Assembly (NCBI RefSeq): GCF_900188315.1
Contig: NZ_LT897781.1
Location: 1,922,001 to 1,986,000, forward strand
From: Marinobacter sp. es.042
Lineage (GTDB): Bacteria; Pseudomonadota; Gammaproteobacteria; Pseudomonadales; Oleiphilaceae
Direction of reading: 5' to 3'
DNA: 64,000 bases
The position numbers and the translations under genes were made by a program. Below the pieces are notes generated by a model that made no database searches, was not told the origin of the DNA, and saw only the letters and a program-made list of their open reading frames with translations. This document shows, in pieces, positions 48,204 through 56,438 of this stretch. Positions within the stretch are counted from its first letter, which is position 1. Every line of letters begins with the position of its first letter.

Positions 48204-49142
48204 TCAGTTCATTTCCACCACAACCCTTGGGTCGTAGGAAAAAAAACGCTGGGAATTCGTGATTTCACTGCTACCAGTTTTGAGAATTCGAAATGCCACG
48301 TACTGACTTTCGTTTGCATTAAATACATCGCCGTGAGGGTCAGACAAATGCCAATGGTCTGGTTTGCCCTTACCCTTGAATATGGTCCAGTTGTGGTAAT
48401 CGGCGGCACTCAAAACGGCACCCCTTCCATTTACTCTAAACCCGGCAATACCAAGAGCCTGGAGACCACTTGCGCGAAAAAGACCAAGTGCAGCGTGCAT
48501 GAACTCGGTACAATCTCCTTTCCGCTCCGTCAATGCGTACCTTGCCCCTCGGTCCCTAGATACATAGCCCACGTCTCGCAGGTTCTGATGCACCCATTGA
48601 TGGATGGAGAGGGCAGGCTCAATCCCTTCCAACTGCGTGCCGGAAGCCTCCAGCTCAACGAGTATCCGCTCCACAAAATCGACACCCTGCTCGACCAAAG
48701 GGTCTGATGACTCCGAACTGGGCGCGGCAAACTGAATACCCGGCTGACTCCACATGGTTAATCTTGCCTTAATGGTGACGACGTGCTGGCCATACGGCGG
48801 CAATTCAGGGACTTCAAAACTCAACGTCTGGTTACCCAGGTCGTCAGAGTGTTTTGTGAATGGCCGCGAGGCTTCAATGCTCTGAAGTGTCTGGAAGGCT
48901 GTTTTTGGTACAGGAGCGAAGGTCGAAAAAGAAACATTATGGAGGGATTGATTCGTTGTGTTTTTCAGGGTGAACCCATACCTCACCAGCACATCACTTG
49001 CCGTCGGCTCGGCAGGCGCAAGCCCTGAGCGATCATCCCATTCTATCAATGCCCAAACAGCTGCCACGCATCCGAGCAAGATAACGACCGCAACACTTAG
49101 GCCCCTTTTACTATCCAGGCTACCGGTTTGAAGTCGGCCCAC
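48204..49142 (-). CDS. Membrane-anchored transglutaminase-fold protein
   Basis: A 312-residue protein with an N-terminal membrane anchor (about 14-34, GLSVAVVILLGCVAAVWALI) and a periplasmic domain of the transglutaminase-like Cys protease fold. The triad is visible: Cys211 in RKGDCTEFMHAALGLF, His250 in AADYHNWTIF and Asp268 in HWHLSDP. Such enzymes cut or cross-link proteins or peptidoglycan peptides. The GTG at 49142 follows AGGAG. It lies between a rhodanese-like gene (coupled, 2-bp gap) and the giant repeat gene, so the giant protein or its partners are plausible substrates (inference). Confidence 0.85.
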   Translation of the reverse strand: MGRLQTGSLDSKRGLSVAVVILLGCVAAVWALIEWDDRSGLAPAEPTASDVLVRYGFTLKNTTNQSLHNVSFSTFAPVPKTAFQTLQSIEASRPFTKHSDDLGNQTLSFEVPELPPYGQHVVTIKARLTMWSQPGIQFAAPSSESSDPLVEQGVDFVERILVELEASGTQLEGIEPALSIHQWVHQNLRDVGYVSRDRGARYALTERKGDCTEFMHAALGLFRASGLQALGIAGFRVNGRGAVLSAADYHNWTIFKGKGKPDHWHLSDPHGDVFNANESQYVAFRILKTGSSEITNSQRFFSYDPRVVVEMN

Positions 49143-49144
49143 AA

Positions 49145-50008
49145 TTATCTCCTACACCGGTAACGTTCAGGCACCTTCAGCCGTGAATGGGCAAGGTTCC
49201 GGGATTTCTGGTAAGCGTGGGCGATTTGGTTGGCAGATTGATCGAGCACGAATACAGATCGGTGCTTACTGGCAACATCGAAAGGAGGCGCATCAAACCC
49301 GATAAGTACGACAGGTATAGTGAAGCCCTCTAGGTTTTTCGAAAGCAGGGACACTAAAGCACTCTCGAGCGAATCAGCCTTGCCGACACCCCGAACAGCA
49401 ACATTTGGGGGCATCATTTTAACGAGGCGCTCTGCCTGTGACTGGGGGGCCAAGACCGAAACTCTACCGTGGAAAGCTTCAGCAAAAAACATGTTTGGAG
49501 TGATTGAAAAAACCTCATCACGGTCACTTGGCAAGCCAATAAGCGATTTTCCCGAAGCAAACCAACTCGACACGCCTCCATTGAGAATGCTTAGACTCAG
49601 GAACCCAGCATTTCGAGCTGCTGCGCACAATTTTGCTAGCGTCGTGCGGGAAAACCCTTCATTTACCACGACCAGAGAGTGATCTTTAAGCGTAGAATTA
49701 TGCAGAAGTTCAGAAGGAGAGACATTGATACTACCGGGAATACGGGCGCGACTATATTCCGCAGACTGCCTGATATCGATGACGAGGGCGGCTTCCGCAT
49801 CGACACCATCAACATCGACAAAACAACCGAAGTCCTCGCCTTCCCAAACGGATTCTCCACCAAGACTCACCATCTTTATGTAGTCCGCCTCAGCCAAACA
49901 CTGTGCAGACTCAATTTGGGCACTCAGCAATGAGGAAAATAAGACCAGTGGCAGGGCACAAATGGCAAATATTCGGAAATGGCTTTCACGTCCATATGAA
50001 TACATCAA
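49145..50008 (-). CDS. Exported rhodanese-like protein without the active-site Cys
   Basis: A 287-residue protein with a Sec signal (FRIFAICALPLVLFSSLLSA, cut near residue 30). Residues about 70-150 form a rhodanese domain (ALVIDIRQSAEYSRARIPGSINV, then LSILNGGVSSW). The active loop reads VVVNEGFSR, with Asn116 where rhodaneses have the sulphur-carrying Cys, so sulphur transfer is not expected; a binding role is more likely. The remaining 130 residues match nothing I recognise. It is the first gene of the leftward six-gene cluster. Confidence 0.82.
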   Translation of the reverse strand: MMYSYGRESHFRIFAICALPLVLFSSLLSAQIESAQCLAEADYIKMVSLGGESVWEGEDFGCFVDVDGVDAEAALVIDIRQSAEYSRARIPGSINVSPSELLHNSTLKDHSLVVVNEGFSRTTLAKLCAAARNAGFLSLSILNGGVSSWFASGKSLIGLPSDRDEVFSITPNMFFAEAFHGRVSVLAPQSQAERLVKMMPPNVAVRGVGKADSLESALVSLLSKNLEGFTIPVVLIGFDAPPFDVASKHRSVFVLDQSANQIAHAYQKSRNLAHSRLKVPERYRCRR

Positions 50009-50280
50009 CTTTCTTCCGTCTCTGTAATACAGCCCTCCAGGAGGACCTCAGAGCAAAACAGTCTAGATTAGCGAAAAATTAAATAGAAGTAACCAGCGCC
50101 CAAGCAACCGAAAAAAGTCGATGGGATCACATACGTTTTGCAACTTTTTACAAATTAACTGCAATAAACCTAAAACAACAGAAGTCGAAACATTGCTGCA
50201 CATTTCACTGAGAGCGAGTAGTTAAACGTCCAACTATTGGATTGGCAACTACCACCACCTTTGACCTGATCAGGCCTGAC
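50009..50280. other. AT-rich upstream region of the six-gene cluster
   Basis: This stretch before the rhodanese-like gene is AT-rich and carries no convincing gene. The leftward operon's promoter is probably here, but no -35/-10 pair stands out enough to name. Confidence 0.4.
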
Positions 50281-50506
50281 GACCATCTTCATCGCCGAAC
50301 TAGTCGAACCGGAGTTCCATACCTACGACTTCCACGCCTTGCGCACAGGCATCATGGCCGCCTCCACCTACTCCGGGTTAGTGAGAACACCCACCCGGCC
50401 ATTGAAGAAGTGCAGGTAACCGGCATTCCCGATGACTGTCACCGGGAAGATCCAGAAATTCAAGATGCGGGAGATTTCAATCGAGGAGATGGGGCTGAAG
50501 AAATAA
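50281..50506 (+). pseudogene. Decayed acyl-CoA synthetase fragment
   Basis: Remnant of a gene related to the synthetase at 24195-25883. 50281-50370 resembles 25098-25185 (FIAEL...TYDL...LRTGIMA) with many changes. 50388-50435 matches 25616-25663 closely, and 50426-50506 matches 25803-25883 with about three differences up to the stop. The pieces are joined by internal deletions; the second join is at ATTCCCGATGA, an 11-bp sequence that occurs twice in the intact gene (25653-25663 and 25802-25812). Frames are broken between the pieces, so no protein is expected. Confidence 0.82.
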
Positions 50507-50533
50507 CCACGGCCCCTGCTTTGGTTGAACTGA

Positions 50534-50566
50534 CAAACCCCGGCGCTTGCCAGGGTTTGCCGTTTT
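50534..50566 (+). terminator. Terminator after the synthetase remnant
   Basis: CAAACCC-C-GGC (50534-50544) pairs with GCC-A-GGGTTTG (50549-50559), with one C-A mismatch, followed by CCGTTTT. It is probably left from the original gene. Confidence 0.6.
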
Positions 50567-50658
50567 CCGCTCTAGCAAATCAAGGCCGAATACGTGCTTG
50601 TCAGCGCCCCACCGCCATGCTTCACTTCTGTGATTAGTATGCAACCGGAGACGCCCCT

Positions 50659-51345
50659 ATGCCCAGCCCCGCAACCGACTATTCGAAAACAAAAACCAGC
50701 CTTCAACGTGTCTGGGTGCTATTGCTCAGCGCGGTGCTCCTTGGCGGGTGTTCCACGGTTTACTACAAAACCATGGAAAAATTCGGGTATGAAAAGAGGG
50801 ACATCCTGGTAGACAGGGTGGAAGACGCACGAGACAGCCAAAACGACGCCCAGGAAACCTTCCGTTCGTCGCTTGAGCGTTTCCAGAGTGTGGTGGACAC
50901 GCCTGACACCGAGCTCAAGGAACAATATGCCGAAATCAGCGATGCCTACGAAGACAGCCTGGCGAGTGCCGAAGAGGTTAGAGACCGGATCGACAAGGTA
51001 GAAGAAGTCGCCGAGGACCTGTTCGATGAATGGGAAGACGAGCTCAGCCTGTACGAAAGCGCATCACTGCGCCGCAGCAGTGAGCAGCAGCTGAAAGAAA
51101 CCCGCGTTCAGTACGGCCAGCTGATCAGCCGGATGCACGACGCCGAGGACAGGATGGAACCGGTGCTGCAGGCATTTGAGGATCAGGTGCTGTACCTTAA
51201 GCATAATCTGAATGCCCAGGCGATCGGTTCGCTGGAAAACGAACTGGTGAGCATCCGTCAGGATGTGGATTCCCTGATTCGCAATATGGAACAGTCAATC
51301 GCGGAGTCTGAAGCCTTTATTCAACGCTTTCGCCAGGGCGGGTAA
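50659..51345 (+). CDS. DUF2959-like lipoprotein
   Basis: A 228-residue protein with a lipobox: residues 19-31 read WVLLLSAVLLGGC, giving lipid-modified Cys31. The mature part is almost wholly helical and charged, with coiled-coil character (DRVEDARDSQNDAQETFRSS, then many Glu/Arg heptads to the end). This matches the DUF2959 family as I recall it, which is found in marine gammaproteobacteria and has no known function. It is probably anchored in the outer membrane facing the periplasm. It is followed 21 bp later by a large unknown gene in the same direction. Confidence 0.8.
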   Translation: MPSPATDYSKTKTSLQRVWVLLLSAVLLGGCSTVYYKTMEKFGYEKRDILVDRVEDARDSQNDAQETFRSSLERFQSVVDTPDTELKEQYAEISDAYEDSLASAEEVRDRIDKVEEVAEDLFDEWEDELSLYESASLRRSSEQQLKETRVQYGQLISRMHDAEDRMEPVLQAFEDQVLYLKHNLNAQAIGSLENELVSIRQDVDSLIRNMEQSIAESEAFIQRFRQGG

Positions 51346-51366
51346 TACCTCAAGGGAGCCAACGCT

Positions 51367-53352
51367 ATGGAGCGCCAAGACGCAGATCCTGCGCTCAAGC
51401 CGGCATTGATGCAGTTCGATATGGCGCTGGCAGAATTTGCCCGCGCCCGCAAATCGGACCCCAAAGCCTCCAGCCTCAGTCTCCTGGAGCGCACAAGGGT
51501 ACTGATGACATTGCCGGGGGGCTTCGACGCCATCTACCGGCGCGTAAGGTCGCTCGAATCCGCCGGCATTTTTGGCACCAGCGACTGGGCCCGGCCAGCC
51601 CTGCTGCAACCGGCGCTCGCCAAACACTCGCTGAGGGAGGCGGGTGCTGTTACCACCATTGTGGAAGCGATCAGCGAACTGCGTATGCTGGCCGTCACCC
51701 GTGGCAAATACTTCCATCCCGGAATTTCTGCTGAGCAGGCACGCCACTTTCTCACCCAGGTGATGGCATTAAACCTGGACCTGCTGTCTGGCCAACTCAC
51801 CGAAGCCGACCGGGAAAGACCCAAGCAACTTGGCACCATCGTTCAGGAACTCTATCGGTACCTGATCTCCCACTTGGGCTATGAGAGCCTACTGGACAGC
51901 CTGGTGGCGGAAGTCTGGCGATTGCTGGACCAGGGGCCGGTGCAGGTCGACAGTATTCGGGAAATGATAGGGCAAATCGCCAAATGCCTTTACGATCCCG
52001 ACATCAAAACCGGACGCAATGCCGATGCCACGCGGCTGGTTAAGGCCCTCTTTGCTCCCACACCTGCCAGCGCCGAGGATCCTGGCCTTGCCGTATACGA
52101 ACAGCGCCTGAGAGACATGGACGACGTGGCGCTCTCCTCCGAAGCCACCTACTTTGCCCGCAGCATGTTCGACACCGGCCTTGCCTCGCCCTACCACGCG
52201 GTGATGCTCCGGTTCCTGCGCGCCAGCGGCCAGGACGATCTCATCCCCAACACACTGGGACTGACCATGACCGGGTTGGACGATCTCTACTGTTACACCG
52301 ACCTGGTCCATGCCCTGATTGACGAGGCCATCTACCCGGAAACCTGCCAGGCCGTATATGGCCTGACCATGATGCTGGAGCGAGGATCCCTGTTTACACC
52401 CTCTGTGGCCCAGGCCCTGTGGCGGCAAATCAAACTCAAGCCCTCTGCGGAAACCGATCAGGCCCTCAGAAAAGCGTTCGGCGATGCCCGGCCACCACGG
52501 GTATTCCTGCTGGCCGGGGTTATCAACCTGCTGGGCCAGCCGCTGGGCGTTGGTCAGGGCAACAACCCCACCTGCCAGTCGGCTATTGGCCTCTCCATGT
52601 GGGCGTTGAACGAGGCCGATTATCTGCTCCAGGTGCTTACCTGGGCGGCGAGGGATAACGAAGTACTCAGCCGGTTCGAGGGCCAGGAGGTGTCTTCCAG
52701 GGATCTGGAGCCCGGTCTGGTGGAGGGCACACCGGTGGATGTAGACCCGGTATCGCTGGTGCTCATCCCTCATCTCGACAGCATCTACGGCGAGATGTGG
52801 CGCCGCTGTGAAAACCGCGATGACGACGCCCACCGCTGGATCAACCCGGAATTCTATGGCTGGTGGGTCAGCCACGGCTTCCGCGTGGTGGCCGACGTGA
52901 AAACCGGTGAGGTGCAGGACTACGAAGACTTTATCCGGCATTTTTACGCCAGCTATCACCCCTTCTACAACGGCAACATACCTGTCATTCACGCCCAACC
53001 GGCCGGTATTGCTGTAACAGACAGCGCCGCCCGCTATGTGGGCCGCCACGCCATCAATATCCTGCGCGTTGCCCTGAGCCCGGATAACGAGATGCGGGTG
53101 TACTTTTTTAACCCCAATAACGACAGCGGCCAGAACTGGGGCCAGGGCATTACCTGCTCAACCCATGGCAATGGCGAGTTTCGTGGTGAAGCTTCCCTGC
53201 CCGTGGCCGAATTCACGTCTCGACTGTACGCCTTCCACTACGATCCACTGGAACTGGGCGACCTCTCGGCGATACCCGATGAGGAAGTCGCCCGGGTTAT
53301 GGACCTGGGCTACACAAGCTGGGCAGCCCCTGCCGAAGAAGCGGGAGAGTAA
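51367..53352 (+). CDS. Large protein of unknown function, possible Cys-peptidase fold
   Basis: A 661-residue protein, no family recognised. No signal peptide or membrane segment is evident, so it is probably cytoplasmic. The first 380 residues are helical and leucine-rich. The last 270 hold well-spaced conserved-looking segments: GQGNNPTCQSAIGLSMWAL (Cys403), RYVGRHAINILRVAL (His561) and YFFNPNNDSGQNWGQG (Asn582). The order Cys, His, Asn in those contexts is that of papain-like Cys peptidases or transglutaminases, but this is inference from spacing and local motif only. The ATG follows AGGGAG. It may form an operon with the lipoprotein before it. Confidence 0.7.
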   Translation: MERQDADPALKPALMQFDMALAEFARARKSDPKASSLSLLERTRVLMTLPGGFDAIYRRVRSLESAGIFGTSDWARPALLQPALAKHSLREAGAVTTIVEAISELRMLAVTRGKYFHPGISAEQARHFLTQVMALNLDLLSGQLTEADRERPKQLGTIVQELYRYLISHLGYESLLDSLVAEVWRLLDQGPVQVDSIREMIGQIAKCLYDPDIKTGRNADATRLVKALFAPTPASAEDPGLAVYEQRLRDMDDVALSSEATYFARSMFDTGLASPYHAVMLRFLRASGQDDLIPNTLGLTMTGLDDLYCYTDLVHALIDEAIYPETCQAVYGLTMMLERGSLFTPSVAQALWRQIKLKPSAETDQALRKAFGDARPPRVFLLAGVINLLGQPLGVGQGNNPTCQSAIGLSMWALNEADYLLQVLTWAARDNEVLSRFEGQEVSSRDLEPGLVEGTPVDVDPVSLVLIPHLDSIYGEMWRRCENRDDDAHRWINPEFYGWWVSHGFRVVADVKTGEVQDYEDFIRHFYASYHPFYNGNIPVIHAQPAGIAVTDSAARYVGRHAINILRVALSPDNEMRVYFFNPNNDSGQNWGQGITCSTHGNGEFRGEASLPVAEFTSRLYAFHYDPLELGDLSAIPDEEVARVMDLGYTSWAAPAEEAGE

Positions 53353-53370
53353 AGACTCCCGCCAGGCCAT

Positions 53371-54642
53371 TCAGTAGCTCTCGGTCTTTCCCGTTATGGC
53401 TGAATAGGGTTCGCCCTCTTCGTCCTGAAGTTGATAGTCGTAAGCGGCCTGCAGACCGGCATCTTCTTCGGTCTCATCATCCGGTTCGTATTCCAGATGC
53501 CTTGGATAGAGCGGCGACAACATAGCCACGATAATGCCGATGGCGCAGAACATGGCAAAGGCATCGGCATAACCCACATGGCCCACAAGCATACCAACTA
53601 TCGGCGAGCCAGCCGCCTGGCCCAGTGATACTGCCATGAAGGGCAGCACGGGGCCCATGGACAGCCGCCCCGGCAACAGGCGAATGCCGGTCATCAGGTA
53701 CAGCCCGGTCAGACTCATGTAGGCCAGACCAAACACCAGCGCTGAAAATGCCGAAATCATCAGGTTATCGGGACTAGCCGCCAGCAACGCCAGGCTAGCG
53801 GCCAGTGTCATCAGCATCAGGGCCTGGGTAACCGGCGGGTTGTTCCGGTCAGCCAGATCGGCCACCACCGCGCCGCCAAGGCCGGCAATACCTACCCCCA
53901 GCCACAACCAGCCAGTGGCATCGGATGGCATGGATCCCAGATTAACCACGAGATCGGGTGCGAAAATCCAGTAGGCGGCAGAGACAAAGCCCATCATGAA
54001 CGCGAACAGCGAGAGCCTGAGCAGTCGCCACCATTGATCCGCACTGATTGGCTGCGCCGGCGCAGCATTGGCGGGCACAACACGGGATACAGACGGAATG
54101 AAGAACCAGGTGGCAATCACGCCAATTACCGCCAGCACGGCAAAGGAAGCGTAGGCATAGCGCCAGGCTCCGGCAAGGAACAGGATCGTCGGCACAGCAA
54201 CGACGACACCGATACTGGTGCCCGCATTCATCACCGAGCTTACCCGGCCATGGAGCGAGCGTCTCACCAGCGCCTGCATGGCTGCTGTGAGAGCCGGCAT
54301 CATCAGGCCCGTGCAGATGCCGCAAAGAACAACACCCACCCCGAGAGAGACGGCCCCCACGGCCTGACTAATCAGCGCAAGGCCAACAACACCAAAAATA
54401 CCGGAGGCCATGGCGGTATTGCGGGCACCAAGCCGATTTGCCGAGAGCGGAGCCACCAGGGTAGCGAATACGAAACTGATCAGCGGCAGCGCACCGATCA
54501 CACCGATCACATCCGGCGCCAGCCCCAGCTCATCCCTTATAGGGGGAACGAACAGACCGAACGCAAAGCGCGCCAGACCATAGCTGATCGCGATTAGTGC
54601 TGCGCCGAGGAGTGCAAATGACGTGCTCGAAGGAAACTTCAT
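53371..54642 (-). CDS. MFS transporter, YbfB/YjiJ-like
   Basis: A 423-residue membrane protein with 12 predicted helices. The N-terminus (SYGLARFAFGLFVPPIRDEL) and the loop after TM2 (SANRLGARNTAM) fit the MFS, and the GLARFA stretch recalls the YbfB/YjiJ group. A hydrophilic C-terminal tail of about 35 residues is acidic (PDDETEEDAG). Substrate unknown. It is convergent with the preceding gene (18 bp) and has no clear operon partner. Confidence 0.85.
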   Translation of the reverse strand: MKFPSSTSFALLGAALIAISYGLARFAFGLFVPPIRDELGLAPDVIGVIGALPLISFVFATLVAPLSANRLGARNTAMASGIFGVVGLALISQAVGAVSLGVGVVLCGICTGLMMPALTAAMQALVRRSLHGRVSSVMNAGTSIGVVVAVPTILFLAGAWRYAYASFAVLAVIGVIATWFFIPSVSRVVPANAAPAQPISADQWWRLLRLSLFAFMMGFVSAAYWIFAPDLVVNLGSMPSDATGWLWLGVGIAGLGGAVVADLADRNNPPVTQALMLMTLAASLALLAASPDNLMISAFSALVFGLAYMSLTGLYLMTGIRLLPGRLSMGPVLPFMAVSLGQAAGSPIVGMLVGHVGYADAFAMFCAIGIIVAMLSPLYPRHLEYEPDDETEEDAGLQAAYDYQLQDEEGEPYSAITGKTESY

Positions 54643-54727
54643 TCCGCTGTGCTCCTTGCGCTGTCCATCTTCGTCAGACTAGACATCAAAGCAGGATTTT
54701 TAAAGCAGCGGATGCCTGCGCCAGCGA

Positions 54728-55471
54728 TCAGCCTGCAGTCTGGGGCAGAAACCGGCGGTCCCAGACCCGCTCAGCGGCCTCGAACAGGCTGTCCACCGTC
54801 AGCGCGAGCATGCCAATCAGAATCGCGCCCTGCAACACGTAGGCCGTATTGCCATTGACGAGACCGGCGATCACCGGATCCCCCAGGGTTCGGGCTCCAA
54901 TGGTCGAGCCAATGGCGGCCGTTGCAATATTGATGGTTACCGAGGTCCGGATACCGGCCAGGATCACCCTGCCCGCCAGCGGCAACTCCACCTGCAACAG
55001 CACCTGAAAAGGCGACATGCCCATACCCAGCGCCGCCTGCCTCACCGTGGCATCGACACCCTCTAAACCGGCCAGGGTATTGCGCAGAATGGGCAGCAAG
55101 CCATACAGAATCAGCGCCACCAGAATCGGCGCCTCACCAAACCCGAGAACCGGCACCGCCAAGGCAAGAACCGCCACCGGCGGGAAAGTCTGGCCGATAG
55201 AGGCAATCTGGCTAACCAGCGGCAGAAAGTCCCGCCCAGCCGGGCGCGTGGCGAAGATACCTCCGGCAACCGCAGCGACGGTTCCAACCAGGGCGGAAAT
55301 CACCACCAGCATCAGATGGTTCTGGAGCAGAAAGAGAAAGCTCTCCCGCTCGTAGATCACATTCTGTTTATCGGGCTGCACCCACTCGAAAAGCGGTTCG
55401 AGAGCCGGCATGCCCGCGCTGAGGGCACAGAGGAGCACAGTCAGCAACACAGGCGGCAACCAGACCCGCAT
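54728..55471 (-). CDS. yehW: Osmoprotectant ABC transporter permease (YehW/OsmW-like)
   Basis: A 247-residue permease with the BPD_transp_1 core (ALGMGMSPFQVLLQVELPLA as the EAA loop, then GIRTSVTINIATAAIGSTIG). Size and order match E. coli YehW (243), the last gene of yehZYXW. It overlaps the ATPase stop by one base. The system imports betaine-like osmoprotectants with low affinity in enterobacteria. Confidence 0.87.
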   Translation of the reverse strand: MRVWLPPVLLTVLLCALSAGMPALEPLFEWVQPDKQNVIYERESFLFLLQNHLMLVVISALVGTVAAVAGGIFATRPAGRDFLPLVSQIASIGQTFPPVAVLALAVPVLGFGEAPILVALILYGLLPILRNTLAGLEGVDATVRQAALGMGMSPFQVLLQVELPLAGRVILAGIRTSVTINIATAAIGSTIGARTLGDPVIAGLVNGNTAYVLQGAILIGMLALTVDSLFEAAERVWDRRFLPQTAG

Positions 55472-56418
55472 CAGGCACCTTCCCGGATAATGCGGTCACG
55501 GGTGATGGTTCCGGTTTCCTGGCCATCGGCATTGAACACCGGCACCTGGCTCCAGTTCTGCCAGAGCATGATTGAAAGAGCCACTCGCAGGCTGTCGTCT
55601 TCCTTGAGGCCGTCGGCGCCGGGTTCCGGCTCTCTGGGCTGAGGGTGAACCTCCATCAGATCCCGCACGGTGTGCAGGCTCATCAGTTTCAGGCCGCGGT
55701 CCTGCTTGCCCACGAGATTCTCCACAAAAACGGAGGCGGGTCGCCGGAGAATGTTCTCCGGCGTGTCATGCTGGATAATCCGGCCCTGATCCATCACGGC
55801 AATGCGGGTCGCCAGCCGCAGGGCTTCGTCGATATCGTGAGTTACAAAGACCGTGGTTTTCCGCAGCTGACTCTGGATACGCAACATCTCCAGCTGTAGG
55901 TTCTCCCGGGTGATGGCATCCAGCGCACCGAAGGGTTCGTCCATCAGCATAATATTGGGGTTGGCGGCCAACGCCCTGGCAACGCCTACCCTTTGAGCCT
56001 GCCCGCCGGACAATTGCTGGGGATATTTGTTGGCGTGGGTGGCCGGGTCCAGATCCAGCAGCGTCAGCAGCTCATGCACGCGCTCGTCGATCCGCTCCCG
56101 TGGCCACTTCAGAAGCTGGGGTACCATGGCGATATTGCGGGCCACCGTCCAGTGTGGAAACAGCCCCGTGCCCTGAATCACATAACCCATGTTCAATCGC
56201 AACTGCTCAGGGTTCATGGCGGTAACATCGTTACCATCCACCAGGATCTGCCCCTCACTGTGGGGCAGCAACTGGTTGAGCATTCGCAAGGTGGTCGACT
56301 TGCCGCAGCCAGAGCTGCCCACCAGCACGCACACTTCGCCGGTTTCGACCGTGAGGTTTATCCGGTCCACCGCCACGGCATTGCCAAAGCGGCGGGTAAC
56401 GTTTTTCAGTTCAATCAT
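55471..56418 (-). CDS. yehX: Osmoprotectant ABC transporter ATPase (YehX/OsmV-like)
   Basis: A 315-residue ATPase of the OpuA/ProV type. Walker A GSSGCGKST (near 35), signature LSGGQAQRVGVARA, Walker [16 protein letters not shown], switch His in VFVTHDIDEA. The C-terminal 70 residues hold a single partial CBS-like domain (LRVALSIMLWQNWSQVPVFN). YehX of E. coli is 308 residues. It is third in a four-gene operon with two permeases and a binding protein. Confidence 0.88.
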   Translation of the reverse strand: MIELKNVTRRFGNAVAVDRINLTVETGEVCVLVGSSGCGKSTTLRMLNQLLPHSEGQILVDGNDVTAMNPEQLRLNMGYVIQGTGLFPHWTVARNIAMVPQLLKWPRERIDERVHELLTLLDLDPATHANKYPQQLSGGQAQRVGVARALAANPNIMLMDEPFGALDAITRENLQLEMLRIQSQLRKTTVFVTHDIDEALRLATRIAVMDQGRIIQHDTPENILRRPASVFVENLVGKQDRGLKLMSLHTVRDLMEVHPQPREPEPGADGLKEDDSLRVALSIMLWQNWSQVPVFNADGQETGTITRDRIIREGA

Positions 56419-56438
56419 CCGGGCTTATCCCTCTCCTG

